This document shows positions 18,982 through 27,834 of a DNA stretch of 64,000 nucleotides, piece after piece. The position numbers and the translations under genes are program-made. The notes under the pieces were generated by a model. The model did not search any database, was not told the origin of the DNA, and worked only from the letters and a program-made list of their open reading frames with translations. Positions within the stretch are counted from its first letter, which is position 1, and each line of letters starts with the position of its first letter. The stretch comes from Methylobacterium thuringiense (GTDB lineage: Bacteria > Pseudomonadota > Alphaproteobacteria > Rhizobiales > Beijerinckiaceae). The DNA lies in NCBI RefSeq assembly GCF_022179645.1, contig NZ_BPRA01000015.1:228801-292800 (forward strand), written 5' to 3'.

Positions 18982-19300
18982 CGGTCTACCCGCTGTCGAT
19001 ACAACGACACTGGATGCCATGCAGCCTAACGTTCCATGATGGGTGGATTGCAGTCGGTCCGCTTCTGGGGGCCAATGTATGTGTGGATCGGCGTCGAAAA
19101 ATGACACCGGCCGAGCCGTTCCTAACTTTCTAACGCAGTGTGAAAATTGGAGTTTCCAGTAGGGTCACGATCAGCGCCGGTTGTGACCCCACTCCTCAAG
19201 GTACTTTGTCAAACATCGCAGTGACTTTACAGAGCTGAAGGAGGGTTCAGGCTTCAAAGCTGATCCACAGCGGAACGATGCAATCCGAAAATCGGCCCTT
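18982..19300. other. Intergenic region at the end of the kdp cluster
   Basis: No gene. It contains GGGTCAC at 19162-19168 and GTGACCC at 19183-19189, an inverted repeat with a 14-base loop that could be part of a terminator or a binding site. The local sequence is more A/T-rich than its surroundings. It separates the plus-strand kdp genes from the convergent patatin gene. Confidence 0.45.
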
Positions 19301-20518
19301 TCAGAGCCCTGATCCAGGGCCTCGCCGAGGCGCTCCGACCGAGCTCGCGACGTCGCCGGGAGCAGTCAGCGGAACCCTGCTGCGCCAGGCGGTCCCGGAT
19401 CGCGCCTTCTCGAAGCCGGCCTCGTAGAGGCTTCGCATGTACGAGACCTCGAAGCCGTCCACCGTCGTCGGCCTGGGAGCCGACCCGTCGATGTAGGCGA
19501 GGTGGAACCCTGCCCGGCGGCTGGCGGCGAAGGCGTAGGCCGCCGCCAGGCTTGCCGAGCTACGCGCCTGCGCCCCAGTGGCGAGGGTCTGCTGGACGAT
19601 GGGAAGGGTCTCGGCCCGCACGATCTCGAACTCGGGATCGATCCGCCCGTTCATGAGGACGTAGAAGTCGGCCTTCCCCGGGGCGCCACGGATCCTGTCG
19701 CCGACGAGCGCCGCCTGGGGCAGGATGAAGACCGGCGCGACCACGGCGCCGTCGACGTGGAGTTCCTGATGGACGCGCCCCTCGGCCTGCACGTCGAAAA
19801 GCTGCGGTTGGAACACCGCCGGCACGCTGGCCGATGCCGTGAGCACGTCACGGAACAGTGCCATGGCGCTCGGGGCGCCGCTCGCGGCGATGGTGCCCAT
19901 GTTCCAGACCATGGCCCGCTTGGCGTCGAGGTTCGTCGTCATGACCAGTAGCCGTCGACCCTTGGCATGCTCGCTCGCCACCGCCGCCAGCAGGTCGGTG
20001 GTGACGTAGCGCCCGACGAGGTCGCGAAGGCGCTGGTCTCCGAACAGCCCCGATCCGAAGACCACGTTGGCGAGGCTCGGATTGGCGACGAGCGAGGAGG
20101 CGACGCCACTCGTGTAGATCTCGGTGAGGACCGGGTCGTAGGCCGTTCCCAGGAAGGCGAACGGCGCGATCAGCGCTCCGGTGCTGACGCCCGAGACGAG
20201 GGAGAACTCGGGCCGCGTTCCCGCCGCCGACCAGCCGTTGAGGACCCCGGCCCCGTAGGCGCCGTCGCCGCCGCCGCCCGACAGCGCCAGGTATGTGAAC
20301 GGCCTCGAACGCGGCTGTCGGGCTCCCATGAACGTCGCGTACCGCTCCAGGGGAACGTCGGCGAATATCCGTGCGCCGGGAATGCCCGCCACCTCGGCCG
20401 CCGCGGACTCGCTCGCGGTGTAGGGCGTCCGCGGAAGCGAGGCGCAGGCCCCGAGACTCGACAGTGCGGTCGCTGCGACGACGGCCCGTATCCGGCCTGC
20501 GAATGGCATCGTCTTCAT
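19301..20518 (-). CDS. Patatin-like phospholipase lipoprotein
   Basis: 405 aa from the ATG at 20518; the frame runs much further upstream but only as a shadow of the TetR gene. A lipoprotein signal peptide ends LSSLGAC with Cys25 as the lipidated residue. The patatin domain has the oxyanion hole GGGGDGAYGAG (81-91), nucleophile Ser112 in GVSTG, and the dyad Asp in HVDGA. It should hydrolyse acyl esters of lipids at the cell envelope. It is last in the efflux operon, 56 bases after the TetR gene, an association that may point to membrane-stress repair. Confidence 0.87.
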   Translation of the reverse strand: MKTMPFAGRIRAVVAATALSSLGACASLPRTPYTASESAAAEVAGIPGARIFADVPLERYATFMGARQPRSRPFTYLALSGGGGDGAYGAGVLNGWSAAGTRPEFSLVSGVSTGALIAPFAFLGTAYDPVLTEIYTSGVASSLVANPSLANVVFGSGLFGDQRLRDLVGRYVTTDLLAAVASEHAKGRRLLVMTTNLDAKRAMVWNMGTIAASGAPSAMALFRDVLTASASVPAVFQPQLFDVQAEGRVHQELHVDGAVVAPVFILPQAALVGDRIRGAPGKADFYVLMNGRIDPEFEIVRAETLPIVQQTLATGAQARSSASLAAAYAFAASRRAGFHLAYIDGSAPRPTTVDGFEVSYMRSLYEAGFEKARSGTAWRSRVPLTAPGDVASSVGAPRRGPGSGL

Positions 20519-20574
20519 GGAAAGCCTCTCGCTCCCCCTCAACAGAGGGTCGGTCACGCGCGCACTCGGCCGGT

Positions 20575-21165
20575 TCAGACTTGGGCCAGCCGCAGAAGGT
20601 CCTGCAGGGCCGCGGTCAGCCCGGCCGGGTCGGCCGGTCCGAGCCCGAGGGCGATGGCAAGCCAGGAGCCCTCGACGAGAGCTCGCACGGCGTGGGCACG
20701 GCCCGGTTCGATGCCGTTCAGGTCCGGGTCCAGCCATGCGTCGGAGAAGCCCTGCCACCGGCGGAGCGCCTCCGGGTCGGCAAGCAGCGCCGCCAGGATG
20801 ACGGGCCGGTTGCAGGCAGGGTCCGGCGCGACGAGGGCCTGGACGTAAGCCCTCAGACGACGTCCTCGCGGATCGGGATCGGCGGCCGAGAAACGGAGCA
20901 GGTCCCGCTGAAGCCGGGCGATGAGGTCGTCCAGCAACGAGGCCCGCAGCCTCGCCTTGCTGGGGAAGTGATGGAGGAGCCCGCCCTTGCTGGTGCGCGC
21001 CTCCCGCGCGACAGCCTCCAACGTCAGCGCCTGCACGCCGTGGCGCAGGAGTACGCGGGAAGCGGCCTGGAGGAGCCGCTCCTTGCGGTCCGAGCCCTTC
21101 CGGGCGCGGATCGGCGATGCTGGCGGCGTGGCCGATGCCATCGGGTCGTGGGCCACGAGCATCAC
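20575..21165 (-). CDS. TetR/AcrR-family regulator, coupled to the RND gene
   Basis: 196 aa. The N-terminal HTH is clear: RKERLLQAASRVLLRHGVQ, LTLEAVAREARTSKGGLLHHFPSK. The C-terminal ligand domain is of the type with a Pro-Asp-Pro-rich first loop. Its ATG overlaps the stop of the RND permease gene (ATGA), so it is translated from the efflux message and probably acts on that operon or on its inducer. It is distinct from the second TetR gene that diverges from the other end. Confidence 0.9.
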   Translation of the reverse strand: MMLVAHDPMASATPPASPIRARKGSDRKERLLQAASRVLLRHGVQALTLEAVAREARTSKGGLLHHFPSKARLRASLLDDLIARLQRDLLRFSAADPDPRGRRLRAYVQALVAPDPACNRPVILAALLADPEALRRWQGFSDAWLDPDLNGIEPGRAHAVRALVEGSWLAIALGLGPADPAGLTAALQDLLRLAQV

Positions 21166-24100
21166 GCCGGCACCTGTCCGTGGCTATGCGGGTCCGCGGC
21201 GGGCACCGCCTTTCCTTCGCCCTGACCGGGCTTGATCCGGTACCAGCCGACATACAGTGCGGGCAGGAAGAACAGGGTCAGGAAGGTGCCGGCGATGATG
21301 CCGCCGATCATGGCGTAGGCCATCGGCCCCCAGAAGATCTCGCGGGCGATGGGGATCATCGCGAGGCTGGCGGCGGCGGCGGTTAGGAGAATGGGCCGCA
21401 TGCGATGGCAGGTCGCCTCGACCACCGCGTCCCACCTCGGCATGCCCGTGGCCTCGTACTCCTCGATCTGGGCGACCATGATCACCGAGTTGCGGATGAT
21501 GATGCCGATGAGGGCCAGCACGCCGAGGATGGCGACGAAGCCGAGGGGCGCCCCCGAGGGCAGAAGGGCCGCCACGACGCCGATCAGGCCGAGGGGCGCG
21601 ACGCTGACCACCAGGAAGAGCTTCTGGATGCTCTGCAGCTGCACCATGAGGAAGAAGGCCATGGCGAGGAGCATCACGGGCGCCACGGCCGCGATGGGAC
21701 CGGAACCCTTCCCGCTTTCCTCGACCTCGCCACCCGTCGCGAGGACGTAGCCTGGGGGAAGCGTCTTCCGGAACGCCTCGATCTCGGGCTTCAGGGCGGC
21801 CACGACCGTGGCCGCCTGCGTGGCGTCCTTGATTGTGGTCTTCACGGTGATGGTGGGGAGCCGGTCGCGCCGCCAGACGATGGGTTGCTCCAGGTCGTAG
21901 CGGATTTTGGCGAAGGCCAGCAGGGAGACGGTGCTGCCGTTGGGGAGCGGGACCTGCAGGCTCTTCAGCGTATCGATGGAGTGCCGCTCGGCGGCCTGGG
22001 CGCGGCTGACCACGTTTACGAGATAGATCGAATCCCGGACTTGGGTGATGCTGCCACCGCCCACGACCCCGTTGAGGATCGTGGCGATGTCCTTCGAGGT
22101 GATGCCGAGCTGGCGGGCCTTGTCCTGCAGGATCTCTACCTTCAGCACCTTGCCGGGCTCGTTCCAGTCCAGCGTCGGGACGGACAGGCTGGCGTTCGCG
22201 GCGACGATGTTCGACAGTGTCATCGCCGACTGGCGCACCACCTGCAGGTCGGGACCGCCGATCCGGTACTGGATCGGGCGTCCGACCGGCGGCCCGATGT
22301 CCAGTGGGTGTACGAAGACGTCGGTGCCGACGAAGTCCCGCTTCGCAACCTTGCTCAGGCGAGCGATGGTGCGACCGCGCGCTTCCAAGGAGGCCGTCTC
22401 GATGACGATCTGGCCGAAGAAGGCATTGGCGAGCTGCTGATCCAGCGGAAGGTAGAAGCGGACGGCGCCCTGTCCGACGTAGGACGTCCAGTGCCGGATC
22501 TCGGGATCGCCCTTCAGCACGCTCTCGAAGCGGTCCATCTGCGCCTGCGTCTCGCCGATGCTGGCGTTCTGCGCCAACGTCATGTCGACGAGGACCTCAG
22601 GGCGATCCGAGGACGGGAAGAACTGCTGCTGCACGAAGCCGAGGCCATAGACGGAGGCCCCGAGCAGCGCGACGCAGAACGTCACCGTCAGCCAGCGATG
22701 GTGCATGGCGGGCAGGAGCAGGGCGCGGAAGGCCGAGAGCGTGCGGCTCGGCTTGTCGTGGTGGCCCTTGATCGTCTTCGGCAGGATCTTCACTCCGATC
22801 AGGGGGGTGAACGCCACGGCCACCACCCATGAGACGAGGAGCGACACAGCGATCACGACGAAGAGCGAGTAGGTGTATTCGCCCGCCGACGAGCCGTTGA
22901 AGCCGATGGGGATGAAGCCGGCCACCGTCACGAGCGTGCCCGTCAGCATCGGGAAGGCGGTGGAGGTGTAGGCGAAGACCGCGGCCTTCTGCAGGCTGTC
23001 GCCGACCTCCAAGCGTGCGACCATCATCTCGACGGAGATCATGGCGTCGTCGACGAGCAGGCCCAGCGCGATGATGAGCGCGCCGAGCGAGATGCGCTGG
23101 AGCGTCACCCCCATGGCGTCCATGATCACGAAGGTGATGGCCAGCACCAGCGGGATGGAGAGCGAGACCACGAGGCCGGCGCGCCACCCTAGGCTGATGA
23201 AGCTCACCGCCAGTACGATCACCACCGCCTCGACCAGAGCCTGGACGAAGCCGCCCACCGCCTCCTCGACGATCTTGGGCTGATCGGAGACGAGGTGGAT
23301 GCCGACGCCCGCGGGCAGATCCGCTTCCAGTTCGCGCATCTTATCCTTCAGCGCCTCGCCGAAGTGGAGGAGGTTGGCGCTGGCCTGCATGGCGACGGCG
23401 AGCCCGATGGCGGGCTGGCCGTCGTAGCGGAACAGCGCCTCGGGCGGATCGGTGAAGCCGCGGGAGATCTCGGCCACGTCCGAGAGCCGGAAGAAACGGT
23501 CGTTGATTCGAAGGTTGATGGCCTTCAGGCTGTTCTCGTCCGTGAACTGCCCGCCGACGCGTACGCTGACTTGCTCGGGCCCGGCCTGGACCACGCCCGA
23601 GGGCTGGACGGCGTTCTGGGCCTGGAGGGTGTTGATGACGCTCTGCATATCTATGCCGAGCGCGGCGAGCTTGCGCACCGAAAAGTCGAGGTAGATCACC
23701 TCGTCGCGCGCGCCCAGGACCTGGGTCTTGCCGACGTTCTCCACGGCAAGGACGCCGGTGCGCACCTGCTCGACGTAGTCGCGGAGCTGACGCATCGAGA
23801 GGCCGTCCGAGGTGAAGGCGTAGACGTTGCCGAACACGTCGCCGAACTCGTCGTTGTAGCCCAGCGGCTGGACGCCCTGCGGGAACGTACCCTGGATGTC
23901 GCCGAGGCGCTTGCGCACCTGGTAGAACAGCCACGGGATCGTCTTGGGGGGCGTGGTCTCGCGAAGGTTCACGAACACCGTAGTCTGGCCCGGGGTCGTG
24001 TAGCTCTTGGTGTAGTCCACGGCGTTGATCTGCTTGACCTCCTTCTCGATGCGCTCGGTCACCTGTTGGAGCGTCTCGTCGATGGTGGCGCCCGGCCAGC

Positions 24101-24257
24101 GGGCCTGGACGACCATGGTCTTGATCGCGAAGGCCGGGTCCTCCTCGCGCCCGAGCTTGGTGTAGGCCATGGCCCCGGCCACCAGCGCGATGGCCATGAG
24201 GAACCAGATGAAGGACCGGTGGGACAGCGCCCATTCCGAGATGTTGAAGGATTTCAT
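21162..24257 (-). CDS. RND efflux transporter permease (AcrB family)
   Basis: 1031 aa, full length for the HAE1/AcrB superfamily: twelve membrane helices in two halves with two large periplasmic loops. The first helix is in SHRSFIWFLMAIALVAG, followed by KLGREEDPAF. The proton-relay region GLLVDDAMISVEMM has the two adjacent Asp residues expected in TM4. The C-terminal half contains GIIIRNSVIMVAQIEE and HRMRPILLTAAAASLAMIP. The closest subgroup is the MFP-RND pumps of environmental proteobacteria; the substrate is unknown. No outer-membrane channel gene is nearby, so it must borrow a TolC-type protein. Confidence 0.95.
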   Translation of the reverse strand: MKSFNISEWALSHRSFIWFLMAIALVAGAMAYTKLGREEDPAFAIKTMVVQARWPGATIDETLQQVTERIEKEVKQINAVDYTKSYTTPGQTTVFVNLRETTPPKTIPWLFYQVRKRLGDIQGTFPQGVQPLGYNDEFGDVFGNVYAFTSDGLSMRQLRDYVEQVRTGVLAVENVGKTQVLGARDEVIYLDFSVRKLAALGIDMQSVINTLQAQNAVQPSGVVQAGPEQVSVRVGGQFTDENSLKAINLRINDRFFRLSDVAEISRGFTDPPEALFRYDGQPAIGLAVAMQASANLLHFGEALKDKMRELEADLPAGVGIHLVSDQPKIVEEAVGGFVQALVEAVVIVLAVSFISLGWRAGLVVSLSIPLVLAITFVIMDAMGVTLQRISLGALIIALGLLVDDAMISVEMMVARLEVGDSLQKAAVFAYTSTAFPMLTGTLVTVAGFIPIGFNGSSAGEYTYSLFVVIAVSLLVSWVVAVAFTPLIGVKILPKTIKGHHDKPSRTLSAFRALLLPAMHHRWLTVTFCVALLGASVYGLGFVQQQFFPSSDRPEVLVDMTLAQNASIGETQAQMDRFESVLKGDPEIRHWTSYVGQGAVRFYLPLDQQLANAFFGQIVIETASLEARGRTIARLSKVAKRDFVGTDVFVHPLDIGPPVGRPIQYRIGGPDLQVVRQSAMTLSNIVAANASLSVPTLDWNEPGKVLKVEILQDKARQLGITSKDIATILNGVVGGGSITQVRDSIYLVNVVSRAQAAERHSIDTLKSLQVPLPNGSTVSLLAFAKIRYDLEQPIVWRRDRLPTITVKTTIKDATQAATVVAALKPEIEAFRKTLPPGYVLATGGEVEESGKGSGPIAAVAPVMLLAMAFFLMVQLQSIQKLFLVVSVAPLGLIGVVAALLPSGAPLGFVAILGVLALIGIIIRNSVIMVAQIEEYEATGMPRWDAVVEATCHRMRPILLTAAAASLAMIPIAREIFWGPMAYAMIGGIIAGTFLTLFFLPALYVGWYRIKPGQGEGKAVPAADPHSHGQVPA

Positions 24258-24344
24258 CGGCGCATCCTTGCGCGGCTCGACAGGTCGGGAACCCGCGGGT
24301 GAACGGGAAGGGCGATTGAATGGGAAGAGCGAGGCGGATCGGGC

Positions 24345-25418
24345 CTAGAGGCCGGTCTCGGGGAGCCGGACCGCCTGGCCCTCGGTGAAGCCGTGGACGC
24401 CGGCGACGGCGACTTTCTCGCCGGCCTTGAGACCGGTCCCGACGAACGCGCGTCCCTCCTCGCGTTCCAGGATCGTGACCTCGCGGCGGTTGATGGTCCT
24501 GCCGTCCGGCGCGACGACCCAGACCGCGGCATGGCCGTCGTCCTCGACGACAGCCGTCGACGGCACGGGGAAGCGCGGGGAGACCGGGCGCTCGAACGCG
24601 ACCGTGACGGTATTGCCGAGACGGAAACCATCGGGCGGATCGATCAGGGACATGCGCACGCGTCGCGTCCGGGTCGAGGCTTCGGCCAGGGGACCGATCT
24701 CGCGCACGCGGGCCCGGGCGGTGACCTCGGGCACCTCCTGAAGCCTGACGGTGAACTCGATGTCCTTCGGCAATTCGCCGATCAGATCGTCCGGGATGTC
24801 GACCACGGCTTCGCGCACGTCGGGACGCGCCACCGAGACGACGACCTGACCCGCCGGGATCACCTGTCCGACTTCGGCGCTCCACGACGTGACGACTCCG
24901 TCGAAACCTGCGGTCAGCGTGGCGTAGCCGAGCTCGTCGGTGGCCTTCTGCAGGGCGGCCTTGGCCTGGGCCAGCCGGGCGTCGGCGGTGTCGCGATTGG
25001 CCACCGCCCCGTCGAGCTGGGCCTGCGTCACGGCACTGTTGTTCTCGAACAGGATGCGTTGCCGCCCCTCCGCGGCCGAGGCGTTCTTCACCTGTGCCTG
25101 GGCATCGGCCACGTCGGCGCGGGCCCGCACCAGGGCGAACTGCTGCACGGTGGGATCGAGGGCGGCGAGCCGCGTGCCCTTGGCGACCTGGTCGCCGACG
25201 AAGACATCGCGAGCGACGATGCGACCGCCGATCCGGAAGCCGAGTTGGCTCTCGTAGCGTGGCTGGACTGTGCCCGCGAAGGGGCCGAATATCCGGGCTT
25301 CCTCCAGTGCCACGGTCGCCGTCAGGACCGGGCGAACAGGCGGCGGGGCTTCGGCCTTCTGCTCCTTGCAGCCAGAAAGAGCGACGAGGACAGCGATGGG
25401 GAGGACGAGGCGGCTCAC
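24345..25418 (-). CDS. RND adaptor (membrane fusion) lipoprotein, second copy
   Basis: 357 aa from the GTG at 25418, which overlaps the stop of the first adaptor gene (GTGA). A lipoprotein signal ends VALSGC. The HlyD-type architecture is visible: a barrel-sandwich half (GRIVARDVFVGDQVAKG), an alpha hairpin with Ala/Gln/Asp repeats, the second lipoyl half (GFDGVVTSWSAEVGQVIPAGQ), beta-barrel (RMSLIDPPDGFRLGNTV) and membrane-proximal domain. It bridges the permease to the outer-membrane channel. The start is set by the overlap and by the signal sequence; the upstream open frame is not homologous. Confidence 0.9.
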   Translation of the reverse strand: MSRLVLPIAVLVALSGCKEQKAEAPPPVRPVLTATVALEEARIFGPFAGTVQPRYESQLGFRIGGRIVARDVFVGDQVAKGTRLAALDPTVQQFALVRARADVADAQAQVKNASAAEGRQRILFENNSAVTQAQLDGAVANRDTADARLAQAKAALQKATDELGYATLTAGFDGVVTSWSAEVGQVIPAGQVVVSVARPDVREAVVDIPDDLIGELPKDIEFTVRLQEVPEVTARARVREIGPLAEASTRTRRVRMSLIDPPDGFRLGNTVTVAFERPVSPRFPVPSTAVVEDDGHAAVWVVAPDGRTINRREVTILEREEGRAFVGTGLKAGEKVAVAGVHGFTEGQAVRLPETGL

Positions 25419-26491
25419 GGCGTGCCCTTTCCGGCGACGGTGACCTTCCGGCCCGGTGACAGGAATTGGATGCCGGCGGTGACGACCTCCTCGCCGGGCT
25501 CGACGCCACCGGCGAGGACGATGCCCGAGCCTTCGTAGCGTTCGATCTCGACCGGCTTGGGCGACACGCTCCCCGTACCCGCGTCGAGGACCCAGACCGC
25601 CGATGCGTCCTTCCAGCGAAAGAGCGCGCTCCATGGCAGGGTCACCGCATCCCGCGGACGCAGGCGGGCACGTCCGAGCACCACCGCCCCCAGCGACATC
25701 CCGGCCGGCACGGCGTCGAGACCGATCTTCACACGCACGCCGCCGGAGTTCGTGTCCACGGTGGGGGAGATCTCCCGCACGGTCCCGACGGTGGTCACGC
25801 GCGGGTCGGCCTGAAGCGAGACGTCGACCTTCCGGCTCTCGGGGGGCGGCTCCAGCAGGATGGTCGGCACCGTGAAGACGGCGTCGCGGCTCCCGTCCTG
25901 CGCCAGCGTGAACACGGTCTGTCCCGAGGAGACCACCTGGCCCGCCTCCGCGCTGCGGGCGGTGATGATGCCGGCCACGCCGGTTCGAAGCTCGGTGTAG
26001 GTGAACTGCTCCTTGGCCGTCCCGAGGGCCGCCCGGGCCGAGTCGACCGACGCCTGCGTCGTTCTAAGCTGCTGCTCCGCCCCGTCGTAGGTGGTGCGGG
26101 TGGTATAGCCGCTCTTCATCAGGGTCTGCTGGCGCTCGAAGTTCACCTTGGCTTGGGTGAGGAGCGCCTCGGCGGAGTTTAGCGCCGCCTGGGCGGTGTC
26201 GACGTTGACCTGTTGCTCCTGCGGCTCCAGCCTCGCGATGACCTGATTGGCCTGGACGTGGTCCCCGACCTCGGCCAGGCGCTCCGCGATCTTGCCGGTT
26301 ACACGGAAGGAGACGTTGGATAGATACTTCGCCTGGATGTCCCCGCTCAGCACCACGTCCTCCGAGACCGGGGTGCGGATCGCGGTGACCGTCTTCACGG
26401 AGACCGCCTCGGTCGTAGGCCGACCGTCGGCCGCAACCGCATCGGCGGCGGCGAGCAGCGCGACAGAAACAAGCGTCAGGCGGGTCATCAT
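25415..26491 (-). CDS. RND adaptor (membrane fusion) protein, first copy
   Basis: 358 aa from the ATG at 26491 (another ATG at 26488). Signal peptide MMTRLTLVSVALLAAADAVA. It has the same domain order as the second adaptor: RVTGKIAERLAEVGDHVQANQ, a coiled-coil hairpin (QAALNSAEALLTQAKVNFERQ), GVAGIITARSAEAGQVVSSGQ and a C-terminal domain ending GRKVTVAGKG. It is the first gene of the efflux operon. Two different adaptors for one permease suggest either a mixed adaptor ring or alternative outer-membrane partners. Confidence 0.9.
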   Translation of the reverse strand: MMTRLTLVSVALLAAADAVAADGRPTTEAVSVKTVTAIRTPVSEDVVLSGDIQAKYLSNVSFRVTGKIAERLAEVGDHVQANQVIARLEPQEQQVNVDTAQAALNSAEALLTQAKVNFERQQTLMKSGYTTRTTYDGAEQQLRTTQASVDSARAALGTAKEQFTYTELRTGVAGIITARSAEAGQVVSSGQTVFTLAQDGSRDAVFTVPTILLEPPPESRKVDVSLQADPRVTTVGTVREISPTVDTNSGGVRVKIGLDAVPAGMSLGAVVLGRARLRPRDAVTLPWSALFRWKDASAVWVLDAGTGSVSPKPVEIERYEGSGIVLAGGVEPGEEVVTAGIQFLSPGRKVTVAGKGTP

Positions 26492-26695
26492 GGGATCGGG
26501 CTCCGTGTCACCCGCGTGGATGGGAGGCGAAGGAGCGGCTGCGAGGGGGCGGAGCAGCCGCTCCTTCTTGGCCGTCGAACCTGAGGAGGGGGCGACGGCC
26601 ATTCCGGTGCCCCGGGATGGGGCGAAAAGGTTTTCCCGGCGCGGTGATGCGGCCGTGACGGCGACGCGCTTGCCGGAATGCCCTTGATCTACTAA

Positions 26696-26713
26696 TAACT
26701 AACCAGTCAGTCA
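26696..26713. promoter_or_regulatory. Palindromic operator between tetR and the efflux operon
   Basis: TAACTAACCAGTCAGTCA reads as an interrupted palindrome TnACTnAC..GTnAGTnA, the pattern of TetR-family operators that control RND pumps. It lies 12 bases before the TetR ATG at 26726 and about 205 bases before the first adaptor start. The neighbouring bases (ACTAATAAC) are A/T-rich, unlike the surrounding GC-rich DNA. Confidence 0.6.
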
Positions 26714-26725
26714 ACAGGGAACGAA

Positions 26726-27370
26726 ATGAGCAAGGCGGCGGTCGGACCGAGGCAAAGACGCAAGGAAGCGCGACCGGGCGAGATCCTGGAGGCGGCGTTC
26801 GAGGAGTTCGCCCTCAAGGGCTTCGCCGGGACGCGGGTCGACGACGTCGCCGTGCGCGCCGGGATCACGAAGGGCACGGTCTACCTCTACTTCCCGAGCA
26901 AGGAGGATCTGTTCGTCGCCACCTTCAAGGAGATGGTGCAGCCGACCCTCGACCTGCTCGCCAGCTTGGCGACCAATCCGAAGGGCCCGGCGATGGAGAT
27001 CCTTCGGGCCTACTTCCGGTTCGTCTACGACGCCCTGGTCCATGACCGACGCGGCCGGGAGTTGCTCCGGCTGCTGCTCGCCGACGGGACACGCTTTCCG
27101 GAACTGGCTGTGCGGTGGCACGACGAGGTCATCGGGCCGGTGAACGCCCGGTTGGCCGCCGTCCTCGCCTACGGTGTGGAACGCGGCGAATTCCGGCCGG
27201 TCGCGGCGAGCGAGTTCCCGAACCTCATGATGGCAGCCGCGGTGTCCGCCTCGATCTGGCGCACGCAGTTCGGGGATGCCTACCCCATGGATATGGCCGC
27301 CTACTTCGACGCCCACCTCGACATGCTTGAACGGACCCTCGTCGTGGGCCGCGCAGGCGAAGGTCGCTGA
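26726..27370 (+). CDS. TetR/AcrR-family repressor of the efflux operon
   Basis: 214 aa, divergent from the efflux genes. HTH: ARPGEILEAAFEEFALKGFAGTRVDDVAVRAGITKGTVYLYFPSKEDLF, a near-perfect TetR signature. A TetR_C-type ligand domain follows, with many Arg and aromatic residues. AGGGA lies five bases before the ATG. Its position over the palindrome at 26,696-26,713 fits autoregulation plus repression of the pump. Confidence 0.92.
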   Translation: MSKAAVGPRQRRKEARPGEILEAAFEEFALKGFAGTRVDDVAVRAGITKGTVYLYFPSKEDLFVATFKEMVQPTLDLLASLATNPKGPAMEILRAYFRFVYDALVHDRRGRELLRLLLADGTRFPELAVRWHDEVIGPVNARLAAVLAYGVERGEFRPVAASEFPNLMMAAAVSASIWRTQFGDAYPMDMAAYFDAHLDMLERTLVVGRAGEGR

Positions 27371-27390
27371 GATTCGATCAGGAGGACGTC

Positions 27391-27834
27391 ATGGAAATCG
27401 CGGTCCTTACGGCCGCCACCGGCCTGGCCGGCTCCCTCGTGGGCGCGGCCTCGTCGCTGGTGACGACGTGGCTGACCCAGAACGGCGCGCGCAAGGCGCA
27501 ATGGCAGGCACAGGAAGCGGGAAAGCGCGAGGCGCTCTACGACGAGTTCATCGCCGAGGCGTCGAAGTGTCTGGCCGACGCGATCACGCACGATCCGGAG
27601 GGGCCGGAGGTGGTCGTCGGCATGTTTGCCATCATCGGTCGCATGCGCCTGAGATCGACACGTCCGGTGATCGAGGCGGCCGAGCGGCTGCTGTCGCGCG
27701 TGGTCGACATCTACGCCTCGCCGAACCTGACCTTCGCCGAGATCCAGGACAGGATCAGGCAGGGGAAGGACGCAGACCCCCTCGCCGACTTCGGTGAAAC
27801 CTGCCGCCGGGAACTCGAAGTCCTTCGGCTTTAA
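27391..27834 (+). CDS. Membrane-anchored protein of unknown function
   Basis: 147 aa. An N-terminal hydrophobic segment (LTAATGLAGSLVGAASSLVTTWL) is followed by a charged helical cytoplasmic part with KREALYDEFIAEASK and RPVIEAAERLLSRVVDIY. Similar short proteins occur widely in proteobacteria as hypothetical proteins. It has a good AGGAGG ribosome site and begins 20 bases after the TetR gene, so they are probably cotranscribed. Confidence 0.75.
   Translation: MEIAVLTAATGLAGSLVGAASSLVTTWLTQNGARKAQWQAQEAGKREALYDEFIAEASKCLADAITHDPEGPEVVVGMFAIIGRMRLRSTRPVIEAAERLLSRVVDIYASPNLTFAEIQDRIRQGKDADPLADFGETCRRELEVLRL

Noticed and set aside
20519-21253. 5' extension of the patatin frame
   Set aside because: Arg/Pro/Gly-rich shadow of the TetR gene; the lipoprotein signal defines the true start at 20518.
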